Source of the DNA: Geobacteraceae bacterium
GTDB lineage: Bacteria; Desulfobacterota; Desulfuromonadia; Geobacterales; Geobacteraceae
Length of the DNA stretch: 64,000 bases
Assembly: GCA_009773645.1 (NCBI GenBank)
Contig: WSYB01000005.1
Coordinates: 40,521-104,520 of the forward strand
Reading direction: 5' to 3'
Made by a program: the position numbers and the translations under genes. Under the pieces are notes generated by a model, which saw only the letters and a program-made list of their open reading frames with translations, searched no databases and was not told the origin of the DNA. Positions 17,822 to 26,407 of the stretch are shown here, piece by piece (position 1 is the stretch's first letter; the number at the start of each line of letters is the position of its first letter).

Positions 17822-19127
17822 CTCGTTCCGGCGGATTTTTCATTCGGTCTTCGCGCAACTCCTGCTGATCTGTCTTGTTGCCGGACTCGTTATCATCCTT
17901 CTAGTTGGCGGCTTTTTCGCCCATGTCTTTCGAAAGTCGGCCCATTTGCACCTGCAGAGGAATGTTACCCAGTATCTGAATTATGTGGTCAAGGATCTGG
18001 GAACGCCCCCCAGCCTGGAGCGGGCCAGGAAGATTGCCAGGGATTCCGGTTTACAGATACGTTTCGAAAGTCCCGAAGGGGGGTGGAGCACATCTGATAA
18101 AATCCCCATCCTGCATGAACTGGGGGGGGAGAACCTGCCGCAGGATCAGCTTTCCATCCGTGGGATCCACCACGACAACTACCCCATTCTCATCAAGCAA
18201 GGGACCGGTGCCTTTGTCTTCATCCTGAAGCCGGAACACACCATGGAAAGCGGCTGGGAAAAATGGACTGCCCTATTGATAGTTTTGCTGACTTCGGTTG
18301 TGGTTCTGACCTATCTTGCCGTCCGGCATATCTTGAACCCATTGAAATTCCTGGCCGAAGGGGTGCAGCAGGTAAGTAACGGCAACCTCGATTATCAGGT
18401 GCCCCACTGGAGATCGGCTGAATTCGATCAACTGGCCGAGGGGTTCAACACCATGACGGTCCGCATACGCAACATGCTCTACGCCAAGGAACAACTGCTC
18501 CTGGATGTGAGCCATGAGCTGAGATCTCCTTTGACCCGGATGAAAGTGGCGCTGGAAATGGTCGCGGATGCCCGGGTAAAAGAGCCCTTGACAGACGATA
18601 TCAGGGAGATGGAGACCATGGTCTCGGAAATTCTCGAAGCCGCCCGACTGCGCAATGTCGCCGGAGAGCTGAAGATTGAAGCAATTCCGGCCAAAATCCT
18701 CTTCCAGGAGATCGGCGAGCTTTATCAGAATCAGCCGCCGGGGCTCCTGATTGATCCTCTCCCCGATGATGCCATAATCCAAGGGGACCTGATGCTGATC
18801 AAGATTGTTTTCAACAACATCATCACCAACGCCATAAAGTATTCACCGGCCGATGGTGAAGCAGTCAGGTTGTCGTTCAGACAGCATGAGGGGTACGCCA
18901 TAGTTCAGGTTAAAGACCATGGACATGGGATTCCGGGGGAAGATCTGCCTTACATTTTCGAACCATTCTACAGGGTGGACAAGTCCCGCTCAAAGCGTAC
19001 CGGCGGTTACGGCCTGGGATTAAGCCTCTGCAAGACGATTATGGATGCCCATCAGGGCAGGATAGAGGTCGAAAGCACCCTGGGCGTCGGCACTACGACC
19101 TCCCTGTACTTCAAGAACAGCGGGTAA
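17811..19127 (+). CDS. Sensor histidine kinase (CpxA/RstB-like)
   Basis: A 438-residue inner-membrane kinase. It has an N-terminal membrane segment (LLLICLVAGLVIILLVGGFFA), a periplasmic domain of about 120 residues, a second membrane segment (ALLIVLLTSVVVLTYLAV), HAMP (HILNPLKFLAEGVQQVSNGNL...FDQLAEGFNTM), an H-box (LDVSHELRSPLTRMKVAL), and N, G1 and G2 boxes (NNIITNAIKYS, DHGHGIPGEDL, GGYGLGLSLCK). Its 11-base overlap with the regulator gene indicates a coupled pair. The periplasmic domain is the expected contact for the CpxP-like lipoprotein. Confidence 0.9.
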   Translation: MRHNSFRRIFHSVFAQLLLICLVAGLVIILLVGGFFAHVFRKSAHLHLQRNVTQYLNYVVKDLGTPPSLERARKIARDSGLQIRFESPEGGWSTSDKIPILHELGGENLPQDQLSIRGIHHDNYPILIKQGTGAFVFILKPEHTMESGWEKWTALLIVLLTSVVVLTYLAVRHILNPLKFLAEGVQQVSNGNLDYQVPHWRSAEFDQLAEGFNTMTVRIRNMLYAKEQLLLDVSHELRSPLTRMKVALEMVADARVKEPLTDDIREMETMVSEILEAARLRNVAGELKIEAIPAKILFQEIGELYQNQPPGLLIDPLPDDAIIQGDLMLIKIVFNNIITNAIKYSPADGEAVRLSFRQHEGYAIVQVKDHGHGIPGEDLPYIFEPFYRVDKSRSKRTGGYGLGLSLCKTIMDAHQGRIEVESTLGVGTTTSLYFKNSG

Positions 19128-19190
19128 ACGAAACATGCCCAAAGTCGTCTGGATAATAACGAGGTAGGTCGGAATGAATAAGGGGGACAA

Positions 19191-19388
19191 TTATTCCTCC
19201 AGAATGTCTTTTAGAGTCCTCAGATCTTGCTCAACCAATTTTAGATCCTCAGCATATTGCTCTTCCGACATCTCGGGTAATCGAAACAGCGTTAAGAGCA
19301 CTTCACTGCCGGAACCGTTAGATATGACCCGCAACGGAACATAAACTTCCACTTCTTGAGCCGTTGTGACGTAATGGTAGAGACGCAC
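19191..19388 (-). pseudogene. SRPBCC/polyketide-cyclase C-terminal fragment
   Basis: 65 residues (GTG start) resembling the last half of polyketide-cyclase-type SRPBCC proteins: VEVYVPLRV, NGSGSEVLLTLFRLPEMS and DLRTLKDILE follow the pattern of complete proteins of about 150 residues. Upstream on the minus strand the frame is open for about 20 more codons to a TGA, with no start and no further domain sequence, so the N-terminal half is gone. A separate 48-codon frame starting MKRSIALAVVAG with a lipobox-like LTIGC overlaps that stretch. Decayed gene is the best reading; a short expressed protein is possible. Confidence 0.55.
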
Positions 19389-19614
19389 CCTATTGTCAGT
19401 CCCGCCACGACAGCTAGCGCAATTGATCTTTTCATTTTCTCCTCATTGTCTTAGGCGCATGTAACGGGGCTGAGGGTGACCGGGTTCACCGGTCCTCCCG
19501 ATGGTTGGCTACGCTTTCTCAGCACCGCCTCAACTTTTTAACAACTTTCTGGCTTGACCGATACCAATAAATATTATAAGTTAATAACAACTTGGCAGTA
19601 TTGGAGGCTATAAA

Positions 19615-19857
19615 ATGCAAAAAAATACTAGTGTCACACTAGGCTCACACTACGAAAAATTCATCTCTCAACAGGTCGCCCAAGGCCGTTTCGGTTCGGC
19701 AAGCGAGGCGATCCGGGCCGGGTTACGGCTTCTGGAAGAACGTGAAACCAAACTTTCCTTGTTACGCCGTGCTCTTGTAGAAGGTGAAGAAAGCGGGACA
19801 GTCGATTACTCTCTTAAAGGCTTGATCGAGGAGATCGACAGCGAAGGCATCAACTGA
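19615..19857 (+). CDS. parD: ParD-family antitoxin
   Basis: An 80-residue antitoxin. The N-terminal ribbon-helix-helix DNA-binding part (TSVTLGSHYEKFISQQVAQGRFGSASEAIRAGLRLLEERE) contains the GRFGSASEAIRAGLRLLEE sequence typical of ParD/CopG proteins. The acidic C-terminal tail (EEIDSEGIN) would wrap the toxin. GGAGG lies seven bases before the ATG. The stop overlaps the parE start by one base (TGATG). An AT-rich promoter region with TTGACC upstream is a likely autoregulatory site. Confidence 0.9.
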   Translation: MQKNTSVTLGSHYEKFISQQVAQGRFGSASEAIRAGLRLLEERETKLSLLRRALVEGEESGTVDYSLKGLIEEIDSEGIN

Positions 19858-20162
19858 TGCCATCCATCATCCTCACTAACATGGCCTTTGCCGATTTAAA
19901 AGACATTGGTCGCTACACCCAAAACCAATGGGGTCGCGAGCAGCGCGACACGTATCTAAAGATGATGGATGCTTGTTTTCATCAGTTGGCCGCCGCACCG
20001 CTCAAAGGGAAGGATTGTAGCGACATTCGCAACGGTTATCGAAAGCATACTGCCGGTAGCCACGTTATTTTCTATCGTCAACTGCCTAACGATACGATAG
20101 AGATCGTCCGTGTGCTGCATGGGCGTATGGACATTGAAACGCGGCTTTCTGAATCCTCTTGA
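19857..20162 (+). CDS. parE: ParE-family toxin (RelE/ParE superfamily)
   Basis: 101 residues of the ParE fold, whose characterised members poison DNA gyrase. Features: NMAFADLKDIGRYTQNQWG (helical hairpin), LKGKDCSDIRNGYRKHTAGSHVIFYR (central beta sheet with conserved Arg and His) and IVRVLHGRMDIETRL (C-terminal strand and helix). The full length and coupled start with parD suggest an intact type II module. Local base composition is lower in GC than the neighbours, in line with transfer. Confidence 0.9.
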   Translation: MPSIILTNMAFADLKDIGRYTQNQWGREQRDTYLKMMDACFHQLAAAPLKGKDCSDIRNGYRKHTAGSHVIFYRQLPNDTIEIVRVLHGRMDIETRLSESS

Positions 20163-20222
20163 AAATGGAGGATGGAGAGTTGCCCCATTTACTTTCCTAT
20201 TTTTACCCGTCTATATCTGCGT

Positions 20223-20426
20223 TCAATCCGGCAATTTTGGTTCAAATGCATGGCATTTGAAGTTCTTTTCACCGCTCTGGTCACTACGGGTTAAAGTGCA
20301 AAGGATCTTCTCCATGCCTCCCGCATTATCTTTCCCGCATGTTAAGCACAAAGTTGGTTTTGGAACCAATTCCGGATCAATTTTGCTTCCGTCATCATTA
20401 TAGAAGCCTGATATTTCGTCGGGCAT
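20223..20426 (-). CDS. Small cysteine-containing protein of unknown function
   Basis: 67 residues with four Cys arranged as CLTCGKD...ILCTLTR...FKCHAFEP, plausibly a small zinc ribbon. AAAGGAA lies seven bases before the ATG, which supports translation. Similar short proteins beginning with an ISGFYN-like sequence are, to my recollection, found in Geobacter-like genomes. No function is known. It is encoded against parE and next to a repeat-rich intergenic stretch. Confidence 0.6.
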   Translation of the reverse strand: MPDEISGFYNDDGSKIDPELVPKPTLCLTCGKDNAGGMEKILCTLTRSDQSGEKNFKCHAFEPKLPD

Positions 20427-20528
20427 TGATATTCCTTTCTTTTGACGACAACTCGTTATTCACCGGCCAGGGTTAGTATCTAATAATAGATGCCGGTATA
20501 TATTATTAGATGTTGGCATATAACTTTT

Positions 20529-20609
20529 AATGGCCAGAGGGACGCTGTTATTTATGTTTCTAATTCTTTCAATAGATAAATAGATAAGAACGTCCCTGCT
20601 GCCTCCTCC
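20529..20609. repeat. REP/MITE-like palindromic element, copy 1
   Basis: An 80-bp unit beginning AATGGCCAGAGGGACG and ending CTGCTGCCTCCTCC, repeated almost exactly at 20697-20777. Inside, AGGGACGCTGTTATTTAT pairs imperfectly (three mismatches in 18) with ATAGATAAGAACGTCCCT, so each copy can fold into a long hairpin. It is AT-rich in the loop and codes for nothing. Confidence 0.75.
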
Positions 20610-20696
20610 TTTCATCTGAACCTCCTGGCCCTATATATTGCCAGAAAGCTCTACTTTTAGCATGTCTCAATTTTGGGGAAGTTTACGGCCAGAGGT

Positions 20697-20800
20697 AATG
20701 GCCAGAGGGACGCTGTTATTTATTTTTCTAATTCTTTCAATAGATAAATAGATAAGAACGTCCCTGCTGCCTCCTCCAGAACGTCCCTGCTGCCTCCTCC
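20697..20800. repeat. REP/MITE-like palindromic element, copy 2 with a partial tandem duplication
   Basis: Second copy of the 20529-20609 unit, differing by one base in the part read (TATTTTTC against TATGTTTC). The last 23 bases (AGAACGTCCCTGC... ending CCTCCTCC) are duplicated in tandem at 20778-20800. The other dispersed repeat starts directly at 20801. Confidence 0.75.
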
Positions 20801-20890
20801 TTGCATAGGGAACGTTTTTGCCGTTGACAGCAGCCTTTTAATGGGTGATTCCTTAAGCTCTGCTTAAGCTCTGTGACCCCTTAAGCTCTG
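20801..20890. repeat. Dispersed ~50-bp repeat, copy 2, followed by an 11-bp repeat
   Basis: 20801-20850 matches 15080-15130 upstream of xerC. After it, CTTAAGCTCTG occurs three times (20852-20862, 20863-20873, 20880-20890). This stretch separates the REP-like elements from the AT-rich gene at 20921. Confidence 0.65.
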
Positions 20891-20920
20891 GCAGTATGTT
20901 TCACAGTATGATTGAGTACG

Positions 20921-21718
20921 CTAATCGTATCCTCGGAGTATATGGACGCATCCAGAAGCTTTGTTCTTCTCTAAGCTGTCAATTCGTTCCTTTATATCAG
21001 CTAATTCATAATCTTTGAGGGATGATTTGTCAGATGTGAGTAATATTCCCTTATAAAGTTTCAAAGCTTTCACTTTATAAGTATTTGCCAACTTTGCATC
21101 CTTCTGAAAGGTCACAACGAGGAAGCTCCAGTCATGACCTGGGTGCATAAGATTCCATAGATCATGATAATTATATGCAAGCGCTAATTTGGCACGGAGC
21201 GTAAATGTCCCGCTTGGATTTTTTTTTATATAATGCTCTAATTCGGAATTCCACTTTTCCCAATTGTTCACACTTGCGTTTCTGTCAAGCAGAGTATATT
21301 CAACTTCTTCACGATATTTGGAGTTCGGAAGCACAGCTTGAAGTTGTTTGAAGAAGTCATTCTCATAAACTATGTTAGCGCCTGGCGTATCGTAACCTAA
21401 TTTTAACCCTAGTGCGTTATATGGCAATAGACCTTCCCATGAAGGGAAACTGGCGCCTTTATCAAAGGCTTTTTGAAATCCTTTATTCAAATCCCGGATT
21501 GCATCTTCTGCGATACTTTCACCTAAATATAGGCACTCTTCTAGATTAACAATAGATTTTATAGATGAGGACTTTAAGCATGGCGCAACAATTTTTAATG
21601 CGTCAAAGTACTTCTTATTACTGACTAGATTTCTTGCTTTATTGATATCTATATCTGCAGCAAGTACTTTAAAACTTAAAAAAAAGATAATTGCCAATGA
21701 CAAACTGTATATTTTCAT
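20921..21718 (-). CDS. Exported protein of unknown function, AT-rich gene
   Basis: 265 residues. A clear signal peptide (IYSLSLAIIFFLSFKVLAA, cleavage probably before ADIDIN) sends it to the periplasm. The mature part is helical with TPR-like spacing (INKARNLVSNKKYFDALKIVAPCLK near residues 25-50; FTLRAKLALAYNYHDLWNLM near 175), rich in Lys and Asn. Codon and base use are clearly more AT-rich than the surrounding genes, and repeats lie right beside it, so recent transfer is likely. No family was recognised. Confidence 0.7.
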   Translation of the reverse strand: MKIYSLSLAIIFFLSFKVLAADIDINKARNLVSNKKYFDALKIVAPCLKSSSIKSIVNLEECLYLGESIAEDAIRDLNKGFQKAFDKGASFPSWEGLLPYNALGLKLGYDTPGANIVYENDFFKQLQAVLPNSKYREEVEYTLLDRNASVNNWEKWNSELEHYIKKNPSGTFTLRAKLALAYNYHDLWNLMHPGHDWSFLVVTFQKDAKLANTYKVKALKLYKGILLTSDKSSLKDYELADIKERIDSLEKNKASGCVHILRGYD

Positions 21719-22008
21719 TTGCCCTCTTTCCTTCTTTCCAACTCCCTTATAGTGGGAATTCTCGTGATCTTCCTTGGTAGCTATTTAAATATGGATTTCA
21801 TGCAAATTAAAATTGACACATATAGCTGATAAATATAGCTTTGCAAAAAATAAAATATTCCATTACGCCTGTTGGCAGGAAAACCGGTCAACATTCCACA
21901 GGCTCGATTTCATCCCTCGGCGCTTGCTGTCTGGCCCGATTTCCGGGAGTTGGGTAAAGGGGAATTCCGGGAACATCCTGACTACTTAATTCACCTGCTC
22001 CAAAGCAA

Positions 22009-22049
22009 AAAGCCGCCCCACCGGCAAAAATCCCGGCAAAGGCGGCTTT
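22009..22049 (-). terminator. Intrinsic terminator, minus strand (sRNA candidate end)
   Basis: Nine-base arms AAAGCCGCC and GGCGGCTTT with a 23-base loop that contains its own small hairpin; the minus strand continues TTTTGCTTT. A TTGACA at 22128-22133 with a 17-base spacer to a weak TAATTT (22105-22110) lies upstream on the same strand. Confidence 0.55.
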
Positions 22050-22163
22050 CAATCCGATACGTCTCGAATCCGTGACCCCATCCTCTCCTCCATTAAGCGT
22101 CTTTAAATTACCCCCATCATCCTTGCCTGTCAATGAAATCATCCCGCTAAGGCGCTCCCAAGA

Positions 22164-22196
22164 CCGGGGACTGGGGATCGGGGACCAGGGACCAGG
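22164..22196. repeat. 7-bp-period GGGGANN array
   Basis: Heptamers CGGGGAC, TGGGGAT, CGGGGAC, CAGGGAC, CAGGAAA in register, in the intergenic stretch before livJ. Member of the dispersed heptad-repeat family. Confidence 0.65.
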
Positions 22197-22247
22197 AAAA
22201 ACATGAATATTTTTCGGTTGCCTGTCGTCAGTTGCTGCCGTACACTA

Positions 22248-22313
22248 TTTCCCGCTTCCCGCTTCCCGCTTCCCGCTTCCCGCTTCCCGCTTCCCCGACC
22301 CCCGATCCCCGCT
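22248..22313. repeat. CCCGCTT heptamer array (six exact copies)
   Basis: CCCGCTT is repeated six times without change from 22251 to 22292, followed by degenerate C-rich heptamers (CCCCGAC, CCCCGAT, CCCCGCT). It lies about 90 bases upstream of the livJ start. A perfect array of this kind is likely to vary in copy number. Confidence 0.85.
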
Positions 22314-22403
22314 TTCATGGTAAAAAACTTGCATTTTCAAAACGGTGGTGTAAAACTGTTGCATCTGTTCTGTCCATGACAATTATCCATCGGGAGGGGC
22401 TTT

Positions 22404-23510
22404 ATGAGAAAATGGCTGGTGCTTTTCTGCCTGTGTATGCTGGCGGTTGCCTGCACAAAAAAGGGGACAAAAGAGGAGAATGTGATTAAGATCGGGGCAG
22501 CCGGGCAGCTGACCGGCCCCGAGGCGGTGTTCGGCGCCGATATGCTGAACGGCGTCAAGCTGGCGGTGGAGGAATGGAACGCCAAGGGGGGCGTCCTCGG
22601 CAAGAAGATCGAGCTGGTGCCGGGCGACGACCAGGCCGAGCCGCGCCAGGCGGTGGCGGTGGCCAACAAGTTCGTCACCGAAGGGGTGGCCGGCGTGGTC
22701 GGTCACTTCAACAGCAGCTGCTCCATCCCGGCGTCGGATGTCTATCACAAGGCGGGGATTCCCCAGATATCCCACGCCTCCACCAACCCGCAGCTGACCG
22801 AGCAGGGGTTCGCCAACGTGTTCCGGGTCTGCGGCCGGGACGACCAGCAGGGGAAGGTGGCGGCCGAGTTCGCCCTGGGCAGGCTGAAGGTGAAGAAAGT
22901 CGCCATCATCCATGACAAGACCACTTACGGCCAGGGCTTCGCCGAGGAGTTCCAGAAGGGGCTCGGCAGCGGTGCCCAGGTGGTCGCCTTCGAAGGGATC
23001 ACCAAGGGGGAGAAGGACTACTCCCCGGTGGTGACCAAGATCAAGGCGACCAACCCGGACGCCGTCTTCTTCGGCGGCATCTACACCGAGGGAGGCCTTC
23101 TCATCAAGCAATACAAGGCGGTAGGAGGCACCGCGCCGTTCATCGGCGGCGACGGCATCATGAGCGAGGAACTGGTCAAGATCGGCGGTCCGGCCACCGA
23201 CGGCACCTATGCCACCTTCGGTCCCGACACGAAAGAAATCGCCAGCGCCAAAAACTTCAATGAAGCCTACCGCAAGAAGTACGGCGAGCCGGGGGTTTAC
23301 TCCATCTATGCCTACGACGCCGCCAACATCCTGCTGCAGTCTATCCAGAAGGCCGGCAGCATTGAAGGCGCCAAGGTTGTCGAGGCGATCCGCGCCATCG
23401 ACTACAACGGCGCCCTCGGCCACATCCAGTTCAACCAGAAGGGGGATGTGAAGGATTCGCCGTATGTGGTGTGGAAGGTGGAAGGCGGCAAATTCAAGCA
23501 GTTGAAATAA
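22404..23510 (+). CDS. livJ: Branched-chain amino acid ABC transporter substrate-binding lipoprotein
   Basis: A 368-residue periplasmic binding protein of the LivJ/LivK/BraC type. A lipoprotein signal (LVLFCLCMLAVAC; Cys near residue 17) anchors it to the membrane. The mature protein begins VIKIGAAGQLTGPEAVFGADMLNGVKLAVEEWN, the standard opening of type I binding proteins, and contains GHFNSSCSIPASDVYHKAGIPQISHAST in the ligand cleft. A strong GGGAGGGGC site precedes the ATG. First gene of livJHMGF; a 7-bp-period hairpin between livJ and livH may set a higher livJ level. Confidence 0.93.
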   Translation: MRKWLVLFCLCMLAVACTKKGTKEENVIKIGAAGQLTGPEAVFGADMLNGVKLAVEEWNAKGGVLGKKIELVPGDDQAEPRQAVAVANKFVTEGVAGVVGHFNSSCSIPASDVYHKAGIPQISHASTNPQLTEQGFANVFRVCGRDDQQGKVAAEFALGRLKVKKVAIIHDKTTYGQGFAEEFQKGLGSGAQVVAFEGITKGEKDYSPVVTKIKATNPDAVFFGGIYTEGGLLIKQYKAVGGTAPFIGGDGIMSEELVKIGGPATDGTYATFGPDTKEIASAKNFNEAYRKKYGEPGVYSIYAYDAANILLQSIQKAGSIEGAKVVEAIRAIDYNGALGHIQFNQKGDVKDSPYVVWKVEGGKFKQLK

Positions 23511-23515
23511 AATAA

Positions 23516-23583
23516 GGTGCGAGGCGCGAGGAACGAGGTCCGAGGATAGGCAAAAAACCTCGTGCTTCGATCCTCGTTCCTTT
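23516..23583 (+). repeat. 7-bp-period hairpin array between livJ and livH
   Basis: Heptamers GGTGCGA, GGCGCGA, GGAACGA, GGTCCGA are followed after a short A-rich loop by the complementary CCTCGTG, CTTCGAT, CCTCGTT, CCTTTTT. The arms can pair over about 20 bases with interruptions and end in five T, so on the plus strand it resembles an attenuator or partial terminator between the binding-protein gene and the permease genes. Confidence 0.65.
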
Positions 23584-23597
23584 TTCCTGGTGTTTAC

Positions 23598-24503
23598 ATG
23601 TTCTTACAGCACCTGCTAAACGGCATCACCATCGGCGGCGGCTACGCCCTCATCGCGTTGGGCTATACCCTCGTCTACGGGGTGCTCAAGCTGATCAACT
23701 TCGCCCACGGCGAGATCTACATGATCGGCGCCTACCTGGGGTTCATCTGCGTCTCGCTCCTGCCTGCTCTGCCGCCGTTCTTCCAGACCCACACCCTGGT
23801 CTTCGTCTGCCTGATCTTCCTTGTCGCCGCCGGTCTCTGCTCCATCTACGGCTTCTACCTGGAGAAGATCTGCTACCGCCCGCTGCGCGGCGCCCCCAAG
23901 CTCACACCTCTCATCAGCGCCCTCGGCGCCTCGATCTTCTTCCAGAACCTGGTGATGATCACCATGGGGGCCAAGGACAAGATTTTTCCCCAGCTCATCA
24001 CGCAACAGACCATGACGTTTGCCGGAGTCTCCTTCACCTGGCTGCAGCTCACCATGATCGGCCTGTCGCTGGTCCTCATGCTCGGGCTCTACTGGTTCAT
24101 CAACCGGACCCGGCTCGGCACCGCCATCCGGGCGGTCTCCACCGACCCGTTCATGGCCCAGCTCCTGGGGGTCAACGTCGATACGGTCATCTCGGTCACC
24201 TTCATGGTCGGCTCGTTCCTGGCCGCCTGTGCCGGGGTGATGATCGGTCTCTATTACGGCACCATCAACTTCACCATCGGCTACCTCGGCGGCATGAAGG
24301 CCTTCACCGCCGCCGTCCTCGGCGGGATCGGCAGCGTCACCGGCGCCATGGCAGGGGGATTGCTGCTCGGGATCATCGAAGCCCTCGGCGCCGGCTACTT
24401 TTCCACCGAGTACAAGGACGTCTACGCCTTCTTCATCCTCATCGCCGTGCTCATCTTCCGGCCGGCCGGGCTCCTCGGCAGGAGGCTCCATGAGCGGGCG
24501 TAA
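23598..24503 (+). CDS. livH: Branched-chain amino acid ABC permease LivH
   Basis: A 301-residue polytopic permease. The N-terminus MFLQHLLNGITIGGGYALIALGYTLVYGVLKLINFAHGEIYMIGAY is the hallmark of LivH, and the cytoplasmic coupling loop near residue 190 reads RLGTAIRAVSTDPFMAQLLGVN. I placed the start at 23598, where homologues begin; the frame is open 12 codons further up, but that part is encoded by the repeat array. The gene overlaps livM by 14 bases. Confidence 0.92.
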   Translation: MFLQHLLNGITIGGGYALIALGYTLVYGVLKLINFAHGEIYMIGAYLGFICVSLLPALPPFFQTHTLVFVCLIFLVAAGLCSIYGFYLEKICYRPLRGAPKLTPLISALGASIFFQNLVMITMGAKDKIFPQLITQQTMTFAGVSFTWLQLTMIGLSLVLMLGLYWFINRTRLGTAIRAVSTDPFMAQLLGVNVDTVISVTFMVGSFLAACAGVMIGLYYGTINFTIGYLGGMKAFTAAVLGGIGSVTGAMAGGLLLGIIEALGAGYFSTEYKDVYAFFILIAVLIFRPAGLLGRRLHERA

Positions 24504-25615
24504 ACTTTCCGCCGAGCTCTTCTTCTACCTGGGGCTGATGCTCGTCTGTGCCCCCTTTCTCAAGCTGCACACCGCCTGGCTCCCCGCGGTGTTCCTGGTT
24601 GTCTGGGGTCTCAAGTGGTTCGGCGACTTTTCAGGGCGCAATGAGGGGATCGGTCGGCTGCGGGAGAAGGTCGTCGGCTTTTTCCGGCAACGCAGCACCC
24701 CTCTCGTTCTGCTCCTCCTCGCGGTGGCGGTCGTCGTTCCCTTCGGCGCCTCCACCTACCTGCTGGACGTTCTTACCTCGGCGCTCCTCTATGCGATCCT
24801 GGCCTCTGCCCTCAACATCACGGTCGGCTTCACGGGGGTGCTGGTTCTGGGCTTCATCGGCTTTTACGCCATCGGCGCATACACTACCGGCATCCTCACC
24901 ACCAAGTTCGCCCTCTGCGGTTTCTGGCTGGCCCTGCCGGCGTCCGGGGTCGTGGCGCTCCTGTTCGGGCTCTTGCTCGGCATCCCGACCCTGCGACTCA
25001 AGGGAGACTACCTGGCCATCGTGACCCTCGGCTTCGGCGAGATCGTGAAGATATTCTGCAATAACCTGGACGCCTTGACCGGCGGACCCAACGGCATCCT
25101 CGGCATCAAGCGCCCGTCCCTGGGATTCGCCACCCTTGACTCGCCCCAGGCCTTCTACTGGTTCTGTCTGGCGGTACTGGCCATGGTGGTCCTCATCATT
25201 GCCCGGATCGCCGACTCCCGCTACGGCCGGGCCTGGATCGCGGTGCGGGAGAACGAGATGGCCGCCGGCGCCCTGGGGATCGACGTGTTCAAGAAGCACC
25301 TCCTCTCCTTTTCTCTCTCCGCCTTCTTCGGCGGCATTGCAGGGGCGCTGTTCGCCGCCAAGCAGGGGTTTATCTCTCCCGACTCCTTCACCTTCTACGA
25401 GTCGGTGCTGGTCCTGTGCATGGTGGTCCTTGGGGGGATCGGCAACCTGGCCGGCTCTCTGGTCGGGGCGGGCCTGTTGATCGTCCTGCCGGAGTTTCTG
25501 CGCGAGTTCGCCCTCTACCGGATGCTCATCTTCGGCGCCCTCATGGTCGCCTTCATGATCTTTCGTCCCCACGGTCTCGTGGGGAGCCGCACCATCGCCC
25601 TGGAAGCGGAGGACC

Positions 25616-25635
<20 letters not shown>
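24490..25635 (+). CDS. livM: Branched-chain amino acid ABC permease LivM
   Basis: 381 residues, with an N-terminal extension of two membrane segments before the conserved core typical of the longer LivM forms. The core contains ALNITVGFTGVLVLGFIGFYAIGAYTTGIL, GIPTLRLKGDYLAIVTLGFGEIVKIFCNN and the coupling loop RYGRAWIAVRENEMAAGALGID. It partners LivH as a heterodimeric channel. It overlaps livH by 14 and livG by 20 bases, so translation is coupled. Confidence 0.93.

Positions 25636-26390
<755 letters not shown>

Positions 26391-26407
<17 letters not shown>

Larger units (their letters stand above)
21719..22403. other. Long intergenic stretch with sRNA candidate and repeats
   Basis: No convincing protein gene. 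The first 150 bases are AT-rich and may hold the promoter of the AT-rich minus-strand gene. Then come a possible minus-strand small RNA with terminator (22009-22110), two 7-bp-period arrays (22164-22196 and 22248-22313), and the livJ ribosome-binding site (GGGAGGGGC, just before 22404). Short frames here, such as 21888-22142 on the minus strand, overlap the RNA-like structure and look spurious. Confidence 0.5.

Noticed and set aside
22040..22110. tRNA-like T-loop (GGATTCGAGAC) on the minus strand
   Set aside because: No acceptor, anticodon or D arm can be folded around it, and no CCA-type end is present.
22251..22292. CCCGCTT array considered as a CRISPR or integron repeat
   Set aside because: Units are 7 bp and directly abutting with no spacers; this is a simple tandem repeat.
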